DNA of 64,000 nt from Mucilaginibacter gossypiicola (GCF_900110105.1 NZ_FOCL01000002.1:699620-763619); one strand, 5' to 3'; counted from the stretch's first letter, positions 1-9,370 are shown. Notes: generated by a model not told the origin, from the letters alone. Translations and numbers: made by a program.

Positions 1-1950
1 AACGAGGAGCTTATTAACACTAACAAAACCTGGAAGTGTATCCGCGATAAATCATTTCAACCCATTATAGGCATCGGCTGGTACACTTATTATGTTGCCG
101 GGCCCGGCGAACGGGTAGATCTGAATCAATCCATTAAAGATTGGAATGCCACGGGGCTTGATGACAGCAGTTGGAGAAACGCTATCCATATTGATAATGG
201 AAATCCCAAAGGTGTAACCAATGCCTTTGGATGGATGCTGGTACCATCGTCAATACCTGCCATGGAAATGACGAATCAGAGGATCCCGGTTTTACGAAAG
301 GCCGATGGTGTAACAATCCCAGCTTCGTTCCCTGCAAACAAAACTGCGATCACTATTCCGGCCAATACATTGGCTACTTTACTGCTCGATCAAACCTATT
401 TAACCAACGCTTTTTTAACGCTTAATTTCAGTAAGGGAAAAAATGCAGGGATCGGCATAAGTTATACCGAATCATTATTCAAAACTTTGACCAGCTCCGA
501 CGGCCCCGTAAAAGGTAACCGGAATGATGTGGATGGGAAGATTTTTGTTGGTCGTCGGGATAGCATCATCTCAGATGGTGCTTCCGGTAATTCATTCACT
601 ACTTTAACCTGGCGCACATTCAGGTATATCGAGGTAAAAATAACAACCAAAGACGAGCCATTAATTATTGATGATATTTACGGAACGTTTACCGGGTATC
701 CGTTTAAAATGAATGCCAAACTGGAAACGCCAAACCCCGAATTACAGCAAATGCTGGATATAGGCTGGCGCACCGCCCGTCTTTGCGCTGGTGAAACCTA
801 TACCGATTGCCCGTACTATGAGCAATTACAATATGTAGGCGATACCCGCATACAGGCGCTGGTATCTTTTTATAACAGTGGCGATGACAGGTTGGTGCGC
901 AATGCCATCAACCAAATGGATCATTCGCGTTTGGCCGAGGGGATTACACTGAGCCGTCACCCTTCATTCTCGCCTCAAATTATTTCGACCTTTTCTTTAT
1001 GGTATATAGGTATGCTGCATGATTACTGGATGTACCGGCCCGACAGCTCGTTTATAAAAAATAAGCTGTCCGGCATGCGCGATGTGCTTAACTTTTTCAG
1101 CAAATACCAACAGGCTGATGGCTCATTGAAAGATACCCCTTACTGGACATTTGTTGACTGGGTGAGCGATAAAGGTTGGGATTTTGGCCAGGCACCCAAA
1201 AGCGCCAAAGGCACATCGGCTATATTGGATATGCAATTAATGTGGGCCTACCAGCAAGCTGCCGAAATGGAAGCAAAAATGGGCATGCCTGCATTTGCAG
1301 CAATGTATAAAGCCAAAGCAGCACAGTTAAAAATCGCCATCCAAAACAAATACTGGGATGCAGGCAAAAAGCTTTATGCCGATACCGAGGATAAGCAATT
1401 GTTCTCTCAGCATACCAATTCTATAGCGGTACTTGCTGGCATGGTAAACAACCTAACAGCTCATGATATCAGCTTAAAGCTATTAAATGATAGTACGCTC
1501 ACCAAATGCACCATCTATTTTAAATATTACCTGCACCAGGCTATGGTAAAAGGAGGATTGGGCGATGAATATTTAAATTGGCTAAATATATGGCGTGATA
1601 ATATCAAAATGGGCTTAACTACCTGGGCCGAGATCTCCGATCTTGACCATAACCGTTCTGACTGTCATGCCTGGGGCGCAAGTCCTAATATTGAGTTTTA
1701 CCGTACTGTTTTAGGAGTTGATAGTTATGCACCCGGCTTCAGCAAAATAAAAATTGAACCGCATTTGGGGCAGATCAAAAACATTAGCGGCGAGGTACCA
1801 CATCCAAACGGAAAAATTCTCGCTAAATATCTGTTCAACAAGGGAAAATGGAACATCAGCATAACCTTACCAGGCAACACATCGGGCATTTTTGTATGGA
1901 AAGGGAAAACTTTTACGCTAAAAACAGGTAATAACAGTTTAATCATCTGA
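1..1950 (+). CDS. Alpha-L-rhamnosidase, GH78-like (5' end outside window)
   Basis: The reading frame is open from base 1, so the gene starts upstream; 649 residues are visible. Proteins of this type remove terminal alpha-L-rhamnose from plant polysaccharides and glycosides, usually in the periplasm. The visible N-terminal part is a beta-sandwich-like region. The (alpha/alpha)6 barrel follows, with DCPYYEQ near residue 269 and VGDTR near 281, which correspond to the GH78 DCPxRxER...GWTGD region; the glutamate in DCPYYEQ aligns with the general acid. TTWAEI with DCHAWGASP near residues 540-565 matches the second catalytic glutamate region. The C-terminal approx. 80 residues form the usual beta-domain. 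Divergence from the classical motif (YYEQ instead of RDER) leaves exact specificity open. The gene ends 243 bp before the ROK kinase, so it probably belongs to a transcription unit upstream of the window. Confidence 0.85.
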   Translation, partial: NEELINTNKTWKCIRDKSFQPIIGIGWYTYYVAGPGERVDLNQSIKDWNATGLDDSSWRNAIHIDNGNPKGVTNAFGWMLVPSSIPAMEMTNQRIPVLRKADGVTIPASFPANKTAITIPANTLATLLLDQTYLTNAFLTLNFSKGKNAGIGISYTESLFKTLTSSDGPVKGNRNDVDGKIFVGRRDSIISDGASGNSFTTLTWRTFRYIEVKITTKDEPLIIDDIYGTFTGYPFKMNAKLETPNPELQQMLDIGWRTARLCAGETYTDCPYYEQLQYVGDTRIQALVSFYNSGDDRLVRNAINQMDHSRLAEGITLSRHPSFSPQIISTFSLWYIGMLHDYWMYRPDSSFIKNKLSGMRDVLNFFSKYQQADGSLKDTPYWTFVDWVSDKGWDFGQAPKSAKGTSAILDMQLMWAYQQAAEMEAKMGMPAFAAMYKAKAAQLKIAIQNKYWDAGKKLYADTEDKQLFSQHTNSIAVLAGMVNNLTAHDISLKLLNDSTLTKCTIYFKYYLHQAMVKGGLGDEYLNWLNIWRDNIKMGLTTWAEISDLDHNRSDCHAWGASPNIEFYRTVLGVDSYAPGFSKIKIEPHLGQIKNISGEVPHPNGKILAKYLFNKGKWNISITLPGNTSGIFVWKGKTFTLKTGNNSLII

Positions 1951-2031
1951 AAAAACTAACGGGGTTATTAACATTTTACCTTAATTACATTGTTTTTGCC
2001 ACGCATAAGTAAAATACTTTTAAAAATTAAA

Positions 2032-2065
2032 TTGGTAAATAAAAGCAACGCTAACTTTACCTTTG
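2032..2065 (+). promoter_or_regulatory. Possible Bacteroidota promoter upstream of the ROK kinase
   Basis: TTG at 2032-2034 is followed after 23 bases by TACCTTTG at 2058-2065, matching the TAnnTTTG -7 element of the Bacteroidota major sigma factor. The spacer is at the long end of what is usual. The rest of the 1951-2193 gap is AT-rich with no other feature I can support. Confidence 0.35.
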
Positions 2066-2193
2066 TTGCTCATAGAGGGATAAATTGATTTTATCGCATT
2101 ATTTAACAATTTGATATTATTAAAATGTGATATTTATGCGCTGGGGACTAAGGGTTTCACCAAATTGCTAACCAGCTAAATAAATTACGCTAA

Positions 2194-2949
2194 ATGAAAA
2201 AAACACCATCCCAATTAAGGGTTCTCTCAATCGATATCGGTGGTTCACACATTAAAGCCACTATCCTGAATAAAAAAGGGGATTTAAAAATGGAGTATGA
2301 CAAAATTGCGACTCCCGCTCCTGCAAATCCCGAAAACGTTATAAAAGCTATCAACACCCTTGTAAAGGATTTTCCGGCATATGATAAAATATCGGTTGGC
2401 TTTCCGGGTTATGTAAAAAACGGGGTTGTTAAAACTGCGCCTAACCTGGGTACCGATTATTGGGCAGATGTTGACCTGAGCAAAAAGCTGGAAAAAGCAT
2501 TGGGTAAACCTACACAGGTAGTAAACGACGCCGATATGCAGGGCCTTGGCGTAGTTGCCGGTAAAGGCCTTGAAATGGTGATAACCCTGGGCACCGGTTT
2601 TGGTACTGCTTTGTTAATGGACGGTCATTTATTGCCACACTTTGAGCTGGCCCACCTGCCGATAAAGGAGGGCATTACCTATGATAACTATATAGGCGAG
2701 AAGGCTTTGGAGAAAGAAGGCAAAGAAAAATGGAATAAGCGTATGAAAAAGGTTTTCAAAATACTGAAAACTGTATTCAATTACGATACTTTATACATTG
2801 GCGGCGGCAATTCAGACGAGCTTACTTTTAAGCTTGATAAAAACATGAAAATAGTTACCAATGCCGATGGTATCAAAGGCGGCGCAAGGCTTTGGGTTAG
2901 CGAAGACGAAAGCAAAACCAAGCGCAAAATTGCAACGCCTACCGAATAA
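2194..2949 (+). CDS. ROK family kinase, similar to polyphosphate glucokinase
   Basis: This 251-residue protein should phosphorylate glucose to glucose 6-phosphate in the cytoplasm. The N-terminus has the ROK/actin-fold phosphate motif SIDIGGSHIKAT at residues 12-23. NDADMQGLGVVAG near residue 110 supplies the catalytic aspartate and resembles polyphosphate-glucokinase proteins more than NagK or E. coli-type Glk. TLGTGFGTAL near 131 and IGGGNSDEL near 205 complete the nucleotide-binding fold. It lacks the Cys-rich zinc motif of regulatory ROK repressors and has no N-terminal HTH, so it is an enzyme and not a regulator. It lies 39 bp before tkt on the same strand and probably feeds the pentose phosphate genes that follow. 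Whether polyphosphate or ATP is the donor cannot be decided from sequence. Confidence 0.8.
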   Translation: MKKTPSQLRVLSIDIGGSHIKATILNKKGDLKMEYDKIATPAPANPENVIKAINTLVKDFPAYDKISVGFPGYVKNGVVKTAPNLGTDYWADVDLSKKLEKALGKPTQVVNDADMQGLGVVAGKGLEMVITLGTGFGTALLMDGHLLPHFELAHLPIKEGITYDNYIGEKALEKEGKEKWNKRMKKVFKILKTVFNYDTLYIGGGNSDELTFKLDKNMKIVTNADGIKGGARLWVSEDESKTKRKIATPTE

Positions 2950-2988
2950 ATTAAAAACTAACACTAACTACAATACCTGACAAATAAA

Positions 2989-4992
2989 ATGGAAAGCAAA
3001 CAAGACATAGAAAAATTGGCGATAGATACCGTAAGGGTATTAGCTGCCGATGCCGTGCAAAAAGCAAATTCGGGCCACCCTGGTACAGCCATGGCACTTG
3101 CGCCGATGGGCCACGTTTTATGGACAAAGTTTTTGAACTATAACCCTAAAAACCCTGATTGGGCAAACCGCGACAGGTTTATCCTTTCGGCTGGGCACGC
3201 TTGTATTTTACAGTACAACTTTTTGTATTTAACCGGCTATGATCTTTCTTTAGATGATATCAAACAATTCCGCCAGCTAAACAGTAAAACTGCCGGTCAC
3301 CCGGAATATGGTTTGGCTCCGGGTGTTGAAGTAACTACCGGTCCGCTGGGACAGGGTTTTGCCAATGCTGTAGGTTTTGCCATCGCACAAAAACACTTGG
3401 CGGCACGTTACAACAAGCCAGGTTTTGAGCTGTTTAACTACAATATTTACACCATCTGCAGCGATGGCGATTTGATGGAAGGCGTAACTTCTGAAGCTGC
3501 ATCGTTAGCCGGTCACCTGCAATTGGGCAACCTCATTTATTTATATGATGATAACCACATCTCCATTGAAGGCAGTACCGATATTGCATTTACTGAGGAT
3601 GTAAGCGCCCGTTTCCGTTCATACGGATGGCATGTACAGGACATCGCCGATGTTAATGATACCCATGCGCTTGAGCTGGCTTTGATCAACGCCAAATCTG
3701 AAACCCAGAAACCATCATTTATCCGCGTTCGTTCGCTGATAGCTTATGGTAGCCCTAACAAATCGGGTACCGCAGGCTCGCATGGTTCACCGCTTGGTGC
3801 CGATGAAATTAAATTGGTAAAACAGTTCTTCGGTTTTGATCCTGATAAATCATTCAACGTGTCTGACGAAGTATTGGATTACTACCATACCAAAGGTGCA
3901 AGAGGTGCTGCTGTTGAAGAAAAATGGAACAAATTATTTGCCGATTATAAAGCAAAATTCCCTGAATTAGCTGCCGAATATGAAGCTGCCGCGAAAGGCG
4001 AACTACCAGCCGGATGGAAAGATAAACTACCGGTATTTAAAGGTTCAGATCCTAAAATGGCAACCCGCCAGGCATCGGGCAAAGTGTTGAACGCTATCGC
4101 TCCGGCATTGCCAAACCTGATTGGCGGTGCGGCCGATCTTGCCCCATCAACAGAAACCAACCTGAAAGAGTACGATTCATTTACATCAGAAAACCGTGCA
4201 GGCCGTAATTTCCACTTTGGTATCCGTGAGCATGCCATGGGTTCGGCTTTAAATGGTATGGCTTTAACTAAAGGCCTGCTTCCTTTTGGTGCTACCTTCC
4301 TGATGTTCTCAGAATATATGCGCCCGCCAATCCGTTTGGCAGCCATCATGAAAATCAACCCGATCTTCGTTTATACCCATGACAGTATTGGTTTAGGCGA
4401 GGACGGTACTACCCACCAGCCTGTTGAGCAATTAGCTTCTTTACGCTCGATACCAAACTTAACCGTGATCCGCCCGGCTGATGCCAACGAAAGTGCACAT
4501 GCATGGCGTGTTGCTATCGAGAAAAAAGGCGGCCCAACCGTATTGATTTTTACCCGCCAGGGCTTACCTATCCTTGACCAGGATAAATATGGCAAAGCCG
4601 AAAACCTGGAGAAAGGCGCTTATGTACTTTCTGAAGGCAGCAAAGGACCAGATCTGATCCTGATCGCTACCGGTTCGGAGGTAGCACTAATCATGCAGGC
4701 TCAGGAAAAACTGGAAGCCGAGGGCATCTCAACCCGCGTGGTAAGTATGCCATCATGGGAGCTGTTTGAAAAACAGGATGCGGCTTACAAAGAGTCGGTA
4801 TTCCCGAAAGCAAGCAGAAAACGTTTGGCTGTTGAAATGGCATCACCAATGGGCTGGCATAAATACATCACCGACGAAGGCGATATGCTTGGCATGACCA
4901 CCTTTGGCGAATCAGCCCCTGCCGAAGACCTGTACAAACACTTCGGCTTTACTGTTGATAACGTTGTTAAAAAAGCAAAAGCCCTTTTATAG
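2989..4992 (+). CDS. tkt: Transketolase
   Basis: This is a full-length single-chain transketolase of 667 residues, the thiamine-diphosphate enzyme that moves two-carbon units between sugar phosphates in the non-oxidative pentose phosphate pathway. KANSGHPGTAMALAPMGH near residue 25 and the diphosphate motif SDGDLMEGVTSEAASLAG near 155 define the pyrophosphate domain. GIREHAMG near 413 carries the catalytic glutamate of the Pyr domain. THDSIGLGEDGTTHQPVE near 463 is the phosphate-binding loop. The C-terminal regulatory-type domain is intact. It starts 39 bp after the ROK kinase and precedes rpiA, so it opens the contiguous pentose phosphate block. No truncation is visible. Confidence 0.97.
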   Translation: MESKQDIEKLAIDTVRVLAADAVQKANSGHPGTAMALAPMGHVLWTKFLNYNPKNPDWANRDRFILSAGHACILQYNFLYLTGYDLSLDDIKQFRQLNSKTAGHPEYGLAPGVEVTTGPLGQGFANAVGFAIAQKHLAARYNKPGFELFNYNIYTICSDGDLMEGVTSEAASLAGHLQLGNLIYLYDDNHISIEGSTDIAFTEDVSARFRSYGWHVQDIADVNDTHALELALINAKSETQKPSFIRVRSLIAYGSPNKSGTAGSHGSPLGADEIKLVKQFFGFDPDKSFNVSDEVLDYYHTKGARGAAVEEKWNKLFADYKAKFPELAAEYEAAAKGELPAGWKDKLPVFKGSDPKMATRQASGKVLNAIAPALPNLIGGAADLAPSTETNLKEYDSFTSENRAGRNFHFGIREHAMGSALNGMALTKGLLPFGATFLMFSEYMRPPIRLAAIMKINPIFVYTHDSIGLGEDGTTHQPVEQLASLRSIPNLTVIRPADANESAHAWRVAIEKKGGPTVLIFTRQGLPILDQDKYGKAENLEKGAYVLSEGSKGPDLILIATGSEVALIMQAQEKLEAEGISTRVVSMPSWELFEKQDAAYKESVFPKASRKRLAVEMASPMGWHKYITDEGDMLGMTTFGESAPAEDLYKHFGFTVDNVVKKAKALL

Positions 4993-5000
4993 AGGCAAGA

Positions 5001-5100
5001 AATCAAGAGTCAGGAATCAAGAATTTTCCTGGCTCTTGATTTTAAAAAATATACAAGTAAGAGTCAAACAGTAAGGAGATAAGTTTTTCTTCTTATCTCT
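5001..5100. repeat. Two adjacent hairpins in the tkt-rpiA gap
   Basis: The first hairpin pairs 5001-5015 with 5027-5041 (15 bp, one G:T pair) and is followed by a short T run, so it could act as a terminator or attenuator after tkt. The second pairs AGGAGATAAG at 5073-5082 with 5092-5100. A related segment at 5104-5121 again mirrors 5001-5017. The wording (AATCAAGAGTC, TCTTGACTTC) is of the short AAGAGTC/AAGTCTT type also seen after rpiA and tal. Confidence 0.6.
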
Positions 5101-5128
5101 TGGTTCTTGACTTCCTGATTCTAAAGAA

Positions 5129-5836
5129 ATGAACTGGAACAGCAACCTGATAAATAACCTGGAGTGGGCCGATAAGATCATCAACATCGAAGGCAAACAA
5201 AAGGTAGCTGCCGAAATTGCAGCAAAAGTTAAGGATGGCGATATTATAGGTGTTGGCTCAGGCTCAACATCATACCTGGCCCTGGTGGCTATTGCCCAAA
5301 GGGTAAAAGATGAAAAACTGAATGTAAAGGCTATCCCTACTTCGGTGGAGCTTTCTATGTTTTGCGCCAAATTAGGGTTACCTGTAACAACGCTGTATGA
5401 ATATAAGCCCGACTGGCTGTTTGACGGTGCCGACGAGGTTGACCCTGACAAAAGCCTGATCAAAGGGCGGGGAGGGGCCATGTTCAAAGAAAAGTTGCTC
5501 ATCAGCTCAAGCGCGGTTAGCTATATTATAGTCGATGAGTCGAAGATGGTTGATAAGTTAGGTTCCAAATTTCCGGTACCTATTGAGGTTTTCCCTCAAG
5601 CGCTGCCTTATGTGGAAAAAGAACTGAAAAGCCTGGGAGCTACCGAATTAACCATCCGCCCTGCAAAAGGTAAAGACGGCCCGATAATTTCAGAAAACGG
5701 CAACCTGGTACTGGATGCCAAGTTTGCTGAGATCGGTAAAAGTTTTGAAAGAGATATTAAATCGATAACAGGAGTAATTGAAAGCGGACTTTTTATCGGC
5801 TTTGATGTGAACATTATCATGGCATCGAATAATTAG
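5129..5836 (+). CDS. rpiA: Ribose-5-phosphate isomerase A
   Basis: This 235-residue cytoplasmic enzyme interconverts ribose 5-phosphate and ribulose 5-phosphate. Diagnostic motifs are GVGSGSTSYLAL near residue 38 (phosphate-binding loop), DGADEVDPD near 99, and KGRGGAMFKEKL near 112, which holds the catalytic Glu/Lys region. The length fits RpiA (about 220-235 residues) and excludes RpiB. The ATG at 5129 lies right after the hairpin region. The N-terminal extension of about 20 residues (MNWNSNLINNLEWADKI) is slightly longer than in E. coli, and an internal start is not excluded. It sits between tkt and tal in the pentose phosphate block. Confidence 0.95.
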   Translation: MNWNSNLINNLEWADKIINIEGKQKVAAEIAAKVKDGDIIGVGSGSTSYLALVAIAQRVKDEKLNVKAIPTSVELSMFCAKLGLPVTTLYEYKPDWLFDGADEVDPDKSLIKGRGGAMFKEKLLISSSAVSYIIVDESKMVDKLGSKFPVPIEVFPQALPYVEKELKSLGATELTIRPAKGKDGPIISENGNLVLDAKFAEIGKSFERDIKSITGVIESGLFIGFDVNIIMASNN

Positions 5837-5837
5837 C

Positions 5838-5939
5838 TTTAGCCTTAAGTTAAAGTCTTTAGCCCGAAATCATAAAGAAAATGGGACTTTTGACCTACTA
5901 ATTATGATTTAAGACTAAAAACTGGCATTTACGGCTAAA
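5838..5939. repeat. Imperfect inverted repeat after rpiA
   Basis: The left arm starting TTTAGCC at 5838 and ending in ATCATAA near 5874 is matched in reverse by TTATGATTTAAGACT...GGCTAAA ending at 5939. It is rich in AAGTCTT/AAGACT words and resembles the elements at 5001-5121 and 7203-7285. It has no coding potential. The rest of the gap to tal at 6106 shows no further feature. Confidence 0.6.
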
Positions 5940-6105
5940 AACCGGGGGACTTAACCAGGATATGTTAACAAAGTATGATATAAATCTTACAATTACCGGC
6001 ATTCTTATTAAGAACTTTACATAACAGACCGATTTGGTAGCAATTTTTACTACCTTCATCGCGCTTTTAACAAAATAATTAACAAACACAAAAACAAACC
6101 CTATT

Positions 6106-7194
6106 ATGGCAACTAATAACGTAGCGCAGATACATGGTTTTGGTCAGAGTATCTGGCTTGATTTTATTGACCGTGAGATCATTTCTTCAGGAAAACTTAA
6201 AGAATTAATTGACGTTGACGGCGTACGCGGCGTTACTTCAAACCCTGCAATTTTTGAAAAGGCTATCAGTAGCAGTTCTGATTATGATGCTGATATCGCT
6301 GCACTTAAATCTGAAAGCGACAACGAAAAGCTGTTTTTTGAAATAGCTGTTAAAGATATCCAGGCCGCTGCCGACCTGTTTAAAGGTGTTTACGAAGAAT
6401 CAAACAAAGTTGATGGTTACGTAAGCCTTGAAGTTTCTCCGTTTTTGGCTTTAGATACCGAAGGTACTGCTAAACAAGCCGAAGAACTTTGGAAAAAAGT
6501 TGACCGTGAAAACGTAATGATCAAAATCCCTGGCACTAAACCAGGTTTGGCTGCTATTCAGCAATCAATTGCAAAAGGTATCAACATTAACGTTACCCTG
6601 CTGTTTGGTTTAGAGCGTTACGAAGAAGTAACCGAAGCTTACATCGCAGGTTTGGAAGAGCATTTAGCTGCAGGTCATAAAATTGCCCACATTTCATCAG
6701 TAGCCAGCTTCTTCCTGAGCCGTATTGATGTTGTTGTGGATCCTATTATCGAAGCAAAAGGCGAAAAAGAGCTGTATGGTGAGGTCGCAATCGCATCAGC
6801 TAAAAAAGCTTACGAAATTTACAAAAGGGTATTCAGTGGCGAAAGGTGGCAAAAACTTGCCGACCAGGGCGCACAACCACAGCGTTTGCTATGGGCAAGT
6901 ACCGGCAGCAAAAACCCTGCATTTAAAGATACCAAATATGTTGAGGCATTAATTGGCCCGGATACTGTTGATACCGTTCCGTTGGAAACTGTTGATGCTT
7001 TCCGTGATCACGGTATTGCCGCCAATACATTAGAAGCCGGCTTGGATAAAGCTACCGAGATCTTAGCTAAACTGCCGTCTTTAGGTATCGACCTTGCTGC
7101 TGTAACCCAGCAATTAGAGGATGAAGGTATCGAGAAATTCAACAAGCCGTTTGAAAAGCTGTTGAACGCTATCGAAGCACAAAAAAACAAATAA
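6106..7194 (+). CDS. tal: Transaldolase
   Basis: This 362-residue protein transfers the dihydroxyacetone unit from sedoheptulose 7-phosphate to glyceraldehyde 3-phosphate. VRGVTSNPAIFEKAI near residue 40 is the family signature, and VMIKIPGTKPG near 137-147 holds the Schiff-base lysine. The length and the GLERYEEV and HISSVASFFLSRID motifs place it in the longer bacterial class (TalB-like cyanobacterial/actinobacterial type) and not the 215-residue fructose-6-phosphate aldolase type. It is preceded by a 269-bp gap with an inverted repeat, so it may have its own promoter, and it is followed by the HAD gene after a similar repeat. Confidence 0.95.
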   Translation: MATNNVAQIHGFGQSIWLDFIDREIISSGKLKELIDVDGVRGVTSNPAIFEKAISSSSDYDADIAALKSESDNEKLFFEIAVKDIQAAADLFKGVYEESNKVDGYVSLEVSPFLALDTEGTAKQAEELWKKVDRENVMIKIPGTKPGLAAIQQSIAKGININVTLLFGLERYEEVTEAYIAGLEEHLAAGHKIAHISSVASFFLSRIDVVVDPIIEAKGEKELYGEVAIASAKKAYEIYKRVFSGERWQKLADQGAQPQRLLWASTGSKNPAFKDTKYVEALIGPDTVDTVPLETVDAFRDHGIAANTLEAGLDKATEILAKLPSLGIDLAAVTQQLEDEGIEKFNKPFEKLLNAIEAQKNK

Positions 7195-7202
7195 TTAAGT
7201 TC

Positions 7203-7285
7203 TGAGTCTTAAGTCAAAAGTCTTGAGTTCGAAGTCGAAATAACTATTTTAACTTTGAACTTAAGACTAAAGGCTTCCGGCTAAA
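7203..7285. repeat. Inverted repeat of AAGTCTT type between tal and the HAD gene
   Basis: GAGTCTTAAGTC and AAGTCTTGAGTTCGAAGT on the left are mirrored by AACTTTGAACTTAAGACTAA and GGCTT on the right. The composition matches the repeat after rpiA. It fills nearly the whole 105-bp gap. Confidence 0.55.
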
Positions 7286-7299
7286 AAAATACTACATCT

Positions 7300-7923
7300 A
7301 TGGAAGTTGCTGATCTGAAGATCCTTTTTTTTGACGTGGGCGGCATTCTGCTGTCGAACGGTTGGGGACACGAAGCCCGCGAAGAAGCGGCTAAAAGGTT
7401 TAACCTTGACTATGATGAGGTTAACGCCCTGCACAATTTCATTTTCAACGTATATGAAATTGGCAGCATCACGCTTGATGAATACCTTGATACGGTGATA
7501 TTTAACCACCCAAGGGATTTTGTACGCGAAGATTTTAAGGATTTTATCTATTCTACCTCTGTTGAATTGCCTATGCTGCAATTTTTGAAGGAGTGGAAAA
7601 AAGATTGCGGCTTCCGTATTATATCAGTGAACAACGAAGGCAAGGAACTGAACGATTACCGGGTACGCAAGTTTAAGCTGCATGAATGTTTTGATGCCTT
7701 TGTATCATCATGCGAAGTAAAAATGCGTAAACCCGATCCGGGTATCTGGCAGTTAGCCATGGGCATAGCCCAGGCGTCACCGCAGCAATGCGTTTATTTC
7801 GACGACAGGAAAATGTTTGTTGATACTGCACAAAAACTGGGTATCCGCTCGTTCCAGCATACCAGCCTCGAAAGCACTAAGAAAATTTTAGAAACTCTTA
7901 AAAAAGAAAACCTCAAAAAATGA
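7300..7923 (+). CDS. HAD family hydrolase (YihX-like phosphatase)
   Basis: This 207-residue cytoplasmic protein has the HAD fold. Motif I is FFDVGGILLS at residues 9-18, where the second aspartate of DxD is replaced by glycine, as in the DVGGVL/DLGNVI branch that includes the glucose-1-phosphatase YihX. Motif III includes EVKMRKPDPGIW near 140, and motif IV is CVYFDDRKMFVDTAQKLGI near 165. A small helical cap lies between motifs I and II. The stop overlaps the gnd start in an ATGA, so the two are translationally coupled. The context suggests a sugar-phosphate phosphatase or metabolite-repair role in the pentose phosphate or glycogen pathway, but the substrate is not shown by sequence. Confidence 0.85.
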   Translation: MEVADLKILFFDVGGILLSNGWGHEAREEAAKRFNLDYDEVNALHNFIFNVYEIGSITLDEYLDTVIFNHPRDFVREDFKDFIYSTSVELPMLQFLKEWKKDCGFRIISVNNEGKELNDYRVRKFKLHECFDAFVSSCEVKMRKPDPGIWQLAMGIAQASPQQCVYFDDRKMFVDTAQKLGIRSFQHTSLESTKKILETLKKENLKK

Positions 7924-9344
7924 GCGCAACAGAAAACAAATACGCTTTTGGCATGATAGGCCTGGGTGTTATGGGTCGCAGCCTGCTGCTGAACATGGCC
8001 GATCATGGCTTCGCGGTTGCCGGACACGATAAAGATACCGGTAAAGTAGATTCATTGAACCAGGAAGCTGGTGACAGGGAAGCCAAAGGCTTTTCAGACG
8101 TTAAGGAATTTATTCAAAGCTTAACCACGCCAAGGGCTATCATGATGTTAGTGCCGGCCGGTAAAATTGTTGACGCCGTAATTGAGGAATTAACCCCGTT
8201 ATTGGAAAAAGGCGATATCCTGATTGATGGCGGTAACTCGCACTTTACTGATACCAACCGTCGTGTTGAAGAGCTGGAAGCTAAAGGCCTTCACTTCTTT
8301 GGTATGGGTGTATCAGGAGGTGAAGAGGGAGCCCGTCGTGGCCCAAGCATGATGCCGGGTGGCGATAAGGATGCTTACGCTGTAATGAAACCTATTTTTG
8401 AAGCTATTGCTGCTAAAGTTAACGGCGAGCCTTGTGTTACCTACATTGGCCCCGGCGCATCAGGTCACTTTGTTAAAATGGTACACAACGGCATCGAGTA
8501 TGGCATTATGCAGGTAATTGCCGAAACTTATGAGATCCTGAAAAAAGGCTTAAAGTTAGGTAATGATGAAATAGGCGATTTGTTCACAAAATGGAACGAG
8601 GGCCGTTTACAGTCATTCCTGTTAGATATCACCAAAGATATTTTCAAATACAAAGCTCCGGGTACCGATCATTTATTGTTAGATGATATTAAAGACGAAG
8701 CTAAGGCCAAAGGTACCGGTAAATGGACATCGCAAGTGGCTATGGATTTGGTGACCCCAATCCCAACCATCGATACATCAGTATCTATGCGCGATCTGTC
8801 AAAATATAAATCACTTCGCGAAAAAGCGTCAACGCTATATAATGATCCTATCGACCTGAAAGGAGATAAAGAAGAGTTATTAGTTGCTTTAGAGCAGGCT
8901 TTCTATTTCACCAGCATCGTTACTTACGCTCAGGGTATGCACCTGCTTACCAAAGCATCTGAAGAGTATAAATATGACCTTCATTTAGGCGAAATTGCCA
9001 AAATCTGGAGAGGCGGCTGTATCATCCGTTCAGAGTTTTTGAATGATATTTACAACGCTTACAGCAAAGATCAGCAATTACCTCACCTGTTGCTTGACAG
9101 CGATATCCAGGCATTGGTTGCCGGCACTTTGCCGGGCATCAGGAAAGTATTATCGGCTACTATTGCTGCCGGTGTTGCTGCTCCGGGTTATGCTTCGGCA
9201 TTAAGCTACTTCGATGCTTTCCGCAGCGAAAGGATGCCTTCAAACCTTACCCAGGCTCAACGCGACTATTTTGGTGCGCATACTTACGAGCTTATTGGCA
9301 AAGAAGGTACTTTCCATACACAATGGGCTCCTGCAAACGATTAA
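7920..9344 (+). CDS. gnd: 6-phosphogluconate dehydrogenase, decarboxylating
   Basis: This 474-residue enzyme oxidises and decarboxylates 6-phosphogluconate to ribulose 5-phosphate. The nucleotide-binding loop is GLGVMGRSLLLNMADHG at residues 14-30. GVSGGEEGARRGPSMMPGG near 130-148 is the substrate loop, and GHFVKMVHNGIEYGIMQ near 182-198 contains the catalytic lysine. The all-helical C-terminal domain is complete. The length matches the classical dimeric NADP-type enzyme. It overlaps the HAD gene by four bases and is 26 bp from zwf. Confidence 0.97.
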   Translation: MSATENKYAFGMIGLGVMGRSLLLNMADHGFAVAGHDKDTGKVDSLNQEAGDREAKGFSDVKEFIQSLTTPRAIMMLVPAGKIVDAVIEELTPLLEKGDILIDGGNSHFTDTNRRVEELEAKGLHFFGMGVSGGEEGARRGPSMMPGGDKDAYAVMKPIFEAIAAKVNGEPCVTYIGPGASGHFVKMVHNGIEYGIMQVIAETYEILKKGLKLGNDEIGDLFTKWNEGRLQSFLLDITKDIFKYKAPGTDHLLLDDIKDEAKAKGTGKWTSQVAMDLVTPIPTIDTSVSMRDLSKYKSLREKASTLYNDPIDLKGDKEELLVALEQAFYFTSIVTYAQGMHLLTKASEEYKYDLHLGEIAKIWRGGCIIRSEFLNDIYNAYSKDQQLPHLLLDSDIQALVAGTLPGIRKVLSATIAAGVAAPGYASALSYFDAFRSERMPSNLTQAQRDYFGAHTYELIGKEGTFHTQWAPAND

Positions 9345-9370
9345 TTAACGCTATTAATTAAAACACAACA

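Noticed and set aside
3945..4358. Long antisense frames inside tkt and other conserved genes
   Set aside because: They mirror the codon pattern of clearly conserved genes on the other strand.
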